Assembly (NCBI GenBank): GCA_001776275.1
Contig: MFAQ01000016.1
Span: 1 to 8,829, forward strand
Length of the DNA: 8,829 bases
Direction: 5' to 3'
DNA from: Candidatus Collierbacteria bacterium RIFOXYD1_FULL_40_9
GTDB lineage: Bacteria > Patescibacteriota > Microgenomatia > UBA1400 > MFAQ01
The position numbers and the translations under genes are program-made. How positions within the stretch are numbered: the first letter of the stretch is position 1; every line of letters begins with the position of its first letter. Positions 1-4,370 of the stretch are shown piece after piece. The notes under the pieces are model-generated. The model was given only the letters and a program-made list of their open reading frames with translations, made no database searches and had not been told where the DNA came from.

Positions 1-145
1 TCAGCCATTTTTTTACTTCTGACATTACCCCTTTAAAAGTCACGTGACTCTCTTCGATCTCTACGATTTCAAGCAACTTGTGACCACCAACAAAAGCCGC
101 CTTGATCACACTTTCTATAAAAGTCCCAAATTTGACCTTTGCCAT
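1..145 (-). CDS. Unknown protein, 5' part only (cut by window edge)
   Basis: The first 48 codons of a minus-strand gene are visible, starting at the ATG at 145 and running off the left edge with no stop. AAGGAG lies five bases upstream of the ATG, and a consensus promoter stands at 180-208, so the start is well supported. The visible protein begins MAKVKFGTFIESVIKAAFVGG and has a mixed hydrophobic and acidic composition, with no signal peptide or known motif. The stretch from about residue 16 (A...G....L ... TF.G) weakly resembles the 141-residue protein encoded at 2443-2868. Its start region is also nearly the same as that of the 162-residue gene at 1908-2396: AAGGAGTTgAAATGGCaAAG against AAGGAGTTaAAATGGCgAAG. 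It may therefore be a third member of that family. The function is unknown. Confidence 0.75.
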   Translation of the reverse strand, partial: MAKVKFGTFIESVIKAAFVGGHKLLEIVEIEESHVTFKGVMSEVKKWL

Positions 146-173
146 TTCAACTCCTTGTTAAGTTACTTAAGAT

Positions 174-190
174 AGTGTTATTATAACACT
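174..190. promoter_or_regulatory. Operator-like palindrome over the minus-strand -10 box
   Basis: AGTGTTA, three bases (TTA), then TAACACT form a perfect 7-3-7 inverted repeat. The repeat covers the TATAAT box (180-185) of the minus-strand promoter and lies 12 bases from the shared -35 region. This size and placement are typical of a dimeric repressor site, and a bound protein would block the minus-strand gene directly. The AT-rich content leaves room for a chance palindrome. Confidence 0.45.
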
Positions 191-208
191 TATATGCCTA
201 GTTGTCAA
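180..208 (-). promoter_or_regulatory. Consensus sigma70-type promoter for the left-edge gene
   Basis: On the minus strand TTGACA (208-203), a 17-base spacer and TATAAT (185-180) match the housekeeping consensus exactly at all twelve positions. The expected start of transcription is near 173, giving a leader of roughly 28 bases before the ATG at 145. Confidence 0.8.
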
Positions 209-230
209 CTATCTATTTGTATTATACAAT
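202..230 (+). promoter_or_regulatory. Divergent sigma70-type promoter for the 46-aa gene
   Basis: TTGTCA (202-207), a 17-base spacer and TACAAT (225-230) give a 10/12 match to consensus. Its -35 box overlaps the minus-strand -35 box by five bases, so both promoters probably cannot hold RNA polymerase at once. Transcription would start near 237, about 30 bases before the ATG at 267. Confidence 0.65.
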
Positions 231-266
231 ATAGGACAGTACTAATACCTTACCAAGGAGAGAAAC

Positions 267-407
267 ATGGAAATCGAAACACTGCTTACAATTATTGCTG
301 GAATTCTGACTCTAATATTTGTAGCCATCATGGGAGGCGTATCCGTCATCACCAGTTGGCTGAAATCAATTGACAAGCACCTCGAAGAAATCAAAAAAAA
401 GAAGTAA
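267..407 (+). CDS. Small single-pass membrane protein, 46 aa
   Basis: This short reading frame runs from the ATG at 267 to the TAA at 405-407. AAGGAG at 255-260 sits six bases before the ATG, a good promoter lies at 202-230, and an intrinsic terminator begins four bases after the stop. It is thus a complete monocistronic unit. The protein starts MEIETLLTIIAGIL. It has one hydrophobic segment at about residues 6-31, containing a small-residue patch (MGG), followed by a charged, lysine-rich tail (EEIKKKK). By the positive-inside rule the tail should be cytoplasmic. There is no cleavable signal peptide and no family I recognise. The layout would suit a small regulatory membrane peptide or a toxin-like hydrophobic peptide, but nothing in the sequence decides this. 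It is divergent from the unknown gene at the left edge. Confidence 0.75.
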   Translation: MEIETLLTIIAGILTLIFVAIMGGVSVITSWLKSIDKHLEEIKKKK

Positions 408-410
408 GCC

Positions 411-437
411 AAAAAAACTGCCCGTGGGCAGTTTTTT
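411..437. terminator. Bidirectional intrinsic terminator
   Basis: The stem ACTGCC / GGCAGT with loop CGTG is flanked by an A-tract on the left and a T-tract on the right. The hairpin therefore ends in a U-run on either strand. It can stop the plus-strand 46-aa gene (stop at 407) and the minus-strand cysS, whose TAA at 436-438 touches its edge. Confidence 0.85.
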
Positions 438-1845
438 ATTTGTCTTTTATCTCTACTCCCAACGCCACCAGCCGATCCCGAATCTTGTCTGCTTCCACCC
501 AATTCTTCTCTGCTCGGTACTTCTCACGCAAGGCAATCAGTTCAGCATGTTTACTCTTTGCCGCTTCCCTTTTAGAGTACCTAGCAATCCCCTCTTCCGG
601 CAAACTAAGGCCCAAGACCTTGTCAAATTCATCTATCACAAACATGGTCTCCTCGTCTGTCTTGGCAAACTCCAGCGCCTCATAAAAAACAGCCAAAGCT
701 TTGGCTGTGTTCAAGTCATCTTCAAGTGCTCTATCAAACTCCTGTTTTTTTATCTTTATTTCTTCAGAAATCGTAGGATAACTCCACTCCTTGTATTTGC
801 CAAACATCTCAGCCTTATCCAATATTTTATCCAAAGAATTTTGAGCTGCTTGCAACGCCCCCCAAGTGAAGTTCATTGTTTTTCTGTAGTGAGTAGACAA
901 GTAAAGGTAGCGCAAAGCCATAGGAGAGTAACCTTTTTCCATTACATCAGTTACTCTGTAAACGTTACCCAAACTCTTACTCATTTTTTTGCCATCAACA
1001 GTCAAAAAGGCACTGTGAAACCAAAATTTTGCAAATGGGCTTTTGCCCGTGACTGCCTCAGACTGGGCAATTTCGTTTGGATGGTGAATAGGCAAATGGT
1101 CCTCCCCCCCAGTGTGAATCTCAAACTGCTCACCCAGATAATGCATACTCATGGCCGAACATTCTATGTGCCAACCGGGGAATCCCTCTCCCCATGGACT
1201 GGTCCAGTGCATTACATGGTCTGCAAATTTACCAAAAGTTTTAAACCATAATGCAAAATCGAGTGGAGATTTTTTACTTGTTTCCGTTACCACTTCATCT
1301 CGCACACCTATTAGCTTTTCTGCCAAATCTTGTCCAAAAAGTTTTCCGTAATCAGGGAATTTGGCGACTTCAAAGTAAACAGCTTCTTCTGTCTCATAAG
1401 CATAACCTTTTTCAACTAGCTGCTCAATTAAGTTTATTTGCTCTTCGATGTGATCTGTGGCCCGGCAAGAAACAGTTGGTCTTAAAATATTTAGCAAATC
1501 CATATCGGTAAAAAAAGACTCCTCGTATTCTTTGGCTACTTCCCAAACAGTCTTACCGTGTTTTTTTGCCCCCTTCTCTAATTTGTCTTCGCCTTCGTCA
1601 GCGTCAGACACCAAGTGACCAACATCAGTAATATTTTGAACATGTTTTACTCTGTACCCCTCTACGTTTTCCAAAACTCTACGCAAAATATCATCGTTTA
1701 CATATTTTCGGCCATGGCCAATATGAGCAAAATCATAAACAGTTGGACCACACGCATACATCCCCACCTCCATCTCGCCCACTACCTCGCGAAAAGGCTC
1801 AAATTCTTCTTGTTTTTTACTAAGGGAATTAAATAATCTAAGCAT
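436..1845 (-). CDS. cysS: Cysteinyl-tRNA synthetase (EC 6.1.1.16)
   Basis: This class I enzyme attaches cysteine to tRNA-Cys in the cytoplasm. The 469-residue protein is full length for the family (about 460). It shows the N-terminal start MLRLFNSLSKK, the HIGH signature at residues 41-44 and KMSKS at 287-291. The expected zinc ligands are present: C32 (YACGPTVYD), C229 (WHIECSAM), H254 and E258 (HHPNE). The helical tRNA-binding part follows to the C-terminus. The region before the zinc histidine reads FEIHTGGEDHLPIHHPNE rather than the common HGGGxDLxFPHHENE, a variant I associate with CPR enzymes. The ATG at 1845 is chosen over a TTG at 1872 because the TTG adjoins the U-run of the upstream terminator, and family members begin at the equivalent of this ATG. 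The ribosome site is weak (AAGG), and no clear promoter lies in the short gap, so some transcription may read through from upstream. Confidence 0.97.
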   Translation of the reverse strand: MLRLFNSLSKKQEEFEPFREVVGEMEVGMYACGPTVYDFAHIGHGRKYVNDDILRRVLENVEGYRVKHVQNITDVGHLVSDADEGEDKLEKGAKKHGKTVWEVAKEYEESFFTDMDLLNILRPTVSCRATDHIEEQINLIEQLVEKGYAYETEEAVYFEVAKFPDYGKLFGQDLAEKLIGVRDEVVTETSKKSPLDFALWFKTFGKFADHVMHWTSPWGEGFPGWHIECSAMSMHYLGEQFEIHTGGEDHLPIHHPNEIAQSEAVTGKSPFAKFWFHSAFLTVDGKKMSKSLGNVYRVTDVMEKGYSPMALRYLYLSTHYRKTMNFTWGALQAAQNSLDKILDKAEMFGKYKEWSYPTISEEIKIKKQEFDRALEDDLNTAKALAVFYEALEFAKTDEETMFVIDEFDKVLGLSLPEEGIARYSKREAAKSKHAELIALREKYRAEKNWVEADKIRDRLVALGVEIKDK

Positions 1846-1870
1846 TGACCTTATTTTACTCTGTAAGTTC

Positions 1871-1900
1871 AAAAAAATCCCGTCCTTTACTAAGACGGGA
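1871..1900 (-). terminator. Intrinsic terminator between the 162-aa gene and cysS
   Basis: On the minus strand TCCCGTC and GACGGGA (7 bp, 9-base loop) are followed by seven Ts. It lies eight bases after the TAG of the gene at 1908-2396 and only about 26 bases before the cysS ATG. It either separates the two genes or sets the level of read-through into cysS. Confidence 0.85.
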
Positions 1901-1907
1901 CACAGAC

Positions 1908-2396
1908 CTACAACTCAGATACTATTGTTTTTTTAGTCGCTTTAATATGATTCAAAGAAACCCGCTTTGCCTCATCAAGCTCAATGGAATATGAGATGGC
2001 TGAGTAGTACAACCTCGAAGCCCAAGACATGGCCATATTAACACCTTCGCGGTAATACATAGCTGACTTTGAAGTTCCATATGTTGAGGCTCCCTCAAAG
2101 TTCTCAACTTTTACAACTTCTCTAAAAAAAGTATGTTTGTTTACCATCTCCACCAAATCTCGAAGCGAAGTAATAACTTTTTCTTCATAAGACTTAAGAT
2201 AAGTGACAATCTCATCACCATAGTTTGTGAAGATATCTTGATCTGTAGCAGATTCTTGGATCGACAGTCCATCCAAAACTCCATGCAAAAGCGCATTAAT
2301 ATCTGCAGGATGAGTACCATACTTACTTCTTATTTGAACAACTTTAACTCGAAGATCAAAAATCAAATCTGATGCCGAAAATGATGGCTTCGCCAT
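1908..2396 (-). CDS. Unknown protein, 162 aa, paralogous to the next gene upstream
   Basis: The start at 2396 (MAKPSFSASDL) is chosen because AAGGAG stands five bases before it and a TATAAT box lies about 30 bases upstream. The open frame extends further only through AT-rich leader. The protein looks soluble and largely helical, with no signal peptide, membrane segment or known motif. Residues 17-69 align without a gap to residues 4-56 of the 141-aa protein at 2443-2868, with twelve identities in 53 positions. These include I22, R23, G27, A35, the core GVLxGL (39-44), Q47 and G60. A further similar region is YYREGVNMAMSWASRLY (114-130), against TYFGTGMMYVCNLYREL in the other protein. The two genes are thus probably an old tandem duplication. 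A terminator follows the stop. The function is unknown. Confidence 0.85.
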   Translation of the reverse strand: MAKPSFSASDLIFDLRVKVVQIRSKYGTHPADINALLHGVLDGLSIQESATDQDIFTNYGDEIVTYLKSYEEKVITSLRDLVEMVNKHTFFREVVKVENFEGASTYGTSKSAMYYREGVNMAMSWASRLYYSAISYSIELDEAKRVSLNHIKATKKTIVSEL

Positions 2397-2426
2397 TTTA
2401 ACTCCTTTTTCAATGTAATATGGGAT

Positions 2427-2432
2427 ATTATA
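2427..2432 (-). promoter_or_regulatory. Probable -10 box for the 162-aa gene
   Basis: TATAAT on the minus strand lies about 30 bases before the ATG at 2396, in the 46-base gap between the two paralogues. No convincing -35 box is found 16-18 bases upstream, so the promoter may be weak or need an activator. The gene may also be co-transcribed with the one upstream. Confidence 0.45.
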
Positions 2433-2442
2433 GTACAAAAAT

Positions 2443-2868
2443 CTAAATCAGCTCTTTTAACTCAGCAGACCTTTTCTCGATTATGTCATAAGACTTAGCC
2501 AAAATTGTTCTATGATCTAAATTCGTGCTAGCAAGCTCCCGATAAAGGTTGCAAACATACATCATTCCCGTCCCAAAATAGGTAAAGTACTCTCTTTCAG
2601 CACTTTTTTTGTCATCCCAGCCAACAAATAGCTCATCTGACAATAGTCGTCCACAATCATGGCTAAACACTTTAATAATTTCTGATACCCTTTTATCAGC
2701 AAGTTCCTTAAGGACAGCTACAAAAGCGCCATCATAAAAAGTTTCACCTGCCAAAATCAGTTTTCCTTGAACCGCAAGGCCTGTCAAAACACCATTGATC
2801 ATCGCCTCTCGAACAAACATATTCTTGCCCACAGTATTCCTTATCATTTGTACGGTTATGTCATCCAT
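2443..2868 (-). CDS. Unknown protein, 141 aa, paralogue of the 162-aa gene
   Basis: The ATG at 2868 (MDDITVQMIRN) is preceded at five bases by AGGAG. A TTG one codon earlier is too close to that site. The protein appears soluble, mostly helical and acidic/basic mixed, with no signal peptide or recognised domain. Residues 4-56 align gap-free to residues 17-69 of the neighbouring 162-aa protein (VxxIR...G.......A...GVLxGL..Q), and the C-terminal third is similar in pattern. It contains two cysteines (C72, C106) that the paralogue lacks at matching places. The gene lies 42 bases downstream of the deacetylase gene with no terminator between them, so co-transcription is possible. A 14-base perfect palindrome sits in that gap and could be an operator. 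Confidence 0.85.
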   Translation of the reverse strand: MDDITVQMIRNTVGKNMFVREAMINGVLTGLAVQGKLILAGETFYDGAFVAVLKELADKRVSEIIKVFSHDCGRLLSDELFVGWDDKKSAEREYFTYFGTGMMYVCNLYRELASTNLDHRTILAKSYDIIEKRSAELKELI

Positions 2869-2885
2869 CAAAACTCCTATGTTTT

Positions 2886-2899
2886 TAACGTATACGTTA
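2886..2899. promoter_or_regulatory. 14-bp perfect palindrome upstream of the 141-aa gene
   Basis: TAACGTATACGTTA reads identically on both strands. It lies 18-31 bases before the ATG at 2868. It is next to a TAGAAT box (minus strand, 2904-2899) that could serve as a -10, so a bound dimer would sit at the start of transcription. No good -35 box accompanies it. It may be an operator or a chance palindrome. Confidence 0.35.
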
Positions 2900-2910
2900 T
2901 TCTACCAAAC

Positions 2911-3630
2911 CTATATCTTAAATTCTGGGTATATAAACTTATACCTCTTACTCTTTATAACTATTGCATACCACTCTCTTCGAGCCACAAAAACCAGAAT
3001 CCACCATGGATAGCGCAAAAACCCTTGCAAAGCCTGACTCTTGTGGCTAAACGATGCTCGCCATTTCCGGAATGACTCAGTAAAGCTCAAGTTTAACTCG
3101 TATTCTGGTTCTACCAGATACACTTGCACCTTTTTACTAACCACCACCTCTCTCATGTGACCCAAAAAACTGACCCATAAAAGAGCAAATTTATTCTGCT
3201 TTGATAGGCCTAGTAGCTCGGAAGACAAACTAATATGATCAGGATGACCAGAAACACCAGACAAATCATAACTAACCACCAAACCAAAATTCATTTGTTT
3301 TATAAAACTACGAAGTCTTTTTCGCCAATCTTGTTTCACGCGCATTTTTCCATCCTCAAAATTCCACATCACCCAGTCGGTCACTCTTAATATTGCCATT
3401 GCCTTTGCAAACTCTGCTGAGCGAATCTCTCTCACGCTTCTACCTCTACCATTAATATGAATCTTTCCACTCTCACCTTCTGTAAGACTCAAAACCGTCA
3501 CCAAAAAACCTTTGTTTATTAGTCTCTGAATCAGTCCCCCAGCCATCACCGATTCATCGTCCGGATGCGGAAAAATCACCAAAGCTTTTTTGTTTTTAAA
3601 ACTATCTAAGTAAATGTCTATATTGTTCAT
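2911..3630 (-). CDS. LmbE/PIG-L family zinc-dependent deacetylase
   Basis: This 239-residue protein is normal length for the family, whose members remove the N-acetyl group from N-acetylglucosamine-type substrates. The family signature PHPDDE spans residues 21-26, giving zinc ligands H22 and D25 with D24 as the likely general base. The second motif, SGHPDH (127-132), supplies the third ligand H132. A late HKSQ (196-199) is also typical. There is no signal peptide or membrane helix, so the enzyme acts in the cytoplasm. The start at the ATG at 3630 (MNNIDIYLDSFKNKKALVIF) fits the family. An in-frame TTG at 3693 would add 21 residues encoded by a hairpin repeat and is unlikely. The ribosome site is poor. 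The substrate cannot be told. Sugars of surface glycans are an inference from the nearby GT-C-like gene. Confidence 0.92.
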   Translation of the reverse strand: MNNIDIYLDSFKNKKALVIFPHPDDESVMAGGLIQRLINKGFLVTVLSLTEGESGKIHINGRGRSVREIRSAEFAKAMAILRVTDWVMWNFEDGKMRVKQDWRKRLRSFIKQMNFGLVVSYDLSGVSGHPDHISLSSELLGLSKQNKFALLWVSFLGHMREVVVSKKVQVYLVEPEYELNLSFTESFRKWRASFSHKSQALQGFLRYPWWILVFVARREWYAIVIKSKRYKFIYPEFKI

Positions 3631-3663
3631 CCGCAAATAATTTTCCCTAATAATTAGTTGCGG

Positions 3664-3679
3664 TCCCGCCGTGGCGGGA
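3664..3679. repeat. GC-rich hairpin repeat in the deacetylase leader
   Basis: TCCCGCC / GGCGGGA is a 7-bp inverted repeat with a two-base centre, enclosed by a further matching pair AGTTG (3656-3660) and CAACT (3691-3695). It is much richer in GC than its surroundings. The CCCGCC-GGCGGG core resembles the hairpins at 3780-3800 and 4973-4989, suggesting a dispersed palindromic repeat. It lies in the presumed untranslated leader of the deacetylase gene, within the 174-base gap at 3631-3804. Confidence 0.6.
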
Positions 3680-3775
3680 AGGTTCCACCTCAACTCTTCT
3701 CAATTTGTATATTTAGAATGCTTAATTGGTCTGGTGCACGCTTCCAAACCACACTCATTCACTAAAATATATCAC

Positions 3776-3800
3776 AAAATTCCCCGCCATCAGCGGGGAA
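3776..3800 (-). terminator. Hairpin after the 168-aa gene, probable weak terminator
   Basis: On the minus strand TTCCCCGC and GCGGGGAA pair over 8 bp around a five-base loop, followed by a short TTTTG. It lies four bases after the TAA of the gene at 3805-4311, the right place for a terminator, though the U-run is short. Its sequence also fits the dispersed GC-rich hairpin type. Confidence 0.5.
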
Positions 3801-3804
3801 AGGG

Positions 3805-4311
3805 TTAAGTATTCACATATTTGATTTTCAATGAATCTGGAATTGGGTTCAACTCATTCATTTCTCTGCTTATCCACTCCAAAACAGTACTTCGGTTTTC
3901 ACCACCAGTCAAATCCATTATTAGATTTGGAATGATATCCATACAAAGGTCATAACTATCTCGTATCCCTTTTGCATATAGATGTCCATATAGGCCGTAT
4001 CGCAAACCAGGATTTGGAATAAATTTAGTGTCCAACAGGATCTTTCCGTAGCTCTTTTCCGAAATGGCACTAGCAAGTTCTACGCTAGACGGTGGAGGTG
4101 TCTGGTAATTTACCACGTAGATCTTAAAGTCATCACTCAACCGTGGTCGTCCTGCCTCCTCATAATATAGAGCCAAAATCAAGGAAAAATAGAAACCAGA
4201 CATATACGCAAGTCTTCGTTCTCGATTTTTCTCTCCAACTAGTTTTAGTTCTTTTACATTTTCTACGGCAACCAGCTTTAGGTTAAATTTTTTGTCAAAA
4301 TTAAGGTCCAT
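3805..4311 (-). CDS. Unknown protein, 168 aa
   Basis: The start at 4311 (MDLNFDKKFNLKLV) is preceded by AGGAG at seven bases. A longer in-frame extension to 4380 would overlap the promoter and the start of the divergent gene, so it is rejected. The protein has a moderately hydrophobic stretch at about residues 36-50 (MSGFYFSLILALYYE), which could be a buried helix rather than a membrane segment. It also has a Pro-rich loop (TPPPSS) and a C-terminal helical part. No catalytic motif or known domain is visible. There is a faint likeness to the two paralogous proteins at 1908-2868: R.A...G....L near residue 33, and YAKGIRDSYDL against YREGVNMAMSWASRL. This is too weak to claim homology. It is monocistronic by layout: its own promoter is shared in part with the divergent membrane gene, and a hairpin follows the stop. 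Confidence 0.8.
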   Translation of the reverse strand: MDLNFDKKFNLKLVAVENVKELKLVGEKNRERRLAYMSGFYFSLILALYYEEAGRPRLSDDFKIYVVNYQTPPPSSVELASAISEKSYGKILLDTKFIPNPGLRYGLYGHLYAKGIRDSYDLCMDIIPNLIMDLTGGENRSTVLEWISREMNELNPIPDSLKIKYVNT

Positions 4312-4322
4312 TTTATCTCCTC

Positions 4323-4351
4323 TAAACACACACTTGCTGTCATTATATAAT
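4323..4351 (+). promoter_or_regulatory. Promoter of the membrane-protein gene, leaderless geometry
   Basis: TAAACA (4323-4328), a 17-base spacer and TATAAT (4346-4351) give a 10/12 match. The next gene's ATG is at 4361, only nine bases beyond the -10 box, so transcription would begin at or beside the start codon. There is no Shine-Dalgarno sequence at usable spacing. Confidence 0.55.
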
Positions 4352-4370
4352 ATATAGGTTATGACCACAA
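4342..4370 (-). promoter_or_regulatory. Divergent promoter of the 168-aa gene
   Basis: On the minus strand TTGTGG (4370-4365), a 17-base spacer and TATAAT (4347-4342) form the promoter, with a poor -35 but a consensus -10. Both divergent genes draw their -10 box from one palindrome, ATTATATAAT (4342-4351). This promoter's -35 lies inside the first codons of the divergent gene. Confidence 0.5.

Noticed and set aside
370..1251. Long plus-strand open frame of 293 codons across cysS
   Set aside because: It lies antisense to the well-supported cysS gene, has no plausible family or ribosome site, and its composition is that of a shadow frame.
3631..3693. N-terminal extension of the deacetylase from a TTG at 3693
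   Set aside because: The extra 21 residues are encoded by the GC-rich hairpin and its surroundings. Family members start near MNNIDIYLDSF, and the ATG at 3630 fits.
3656..3695. T-box-like AGGTGGAACC in the minus-strand leader of the deacetylase gene
   Set aside because: The core resembles the T-box antiterminator bulge, but the conserved bases after ACC are missing. No terminator U-run follows, the leader is short for stem I, and the downstream gene is not an amino-acid or tRNA-charging gene. The bases are better explained as part of a palindromic repeat.
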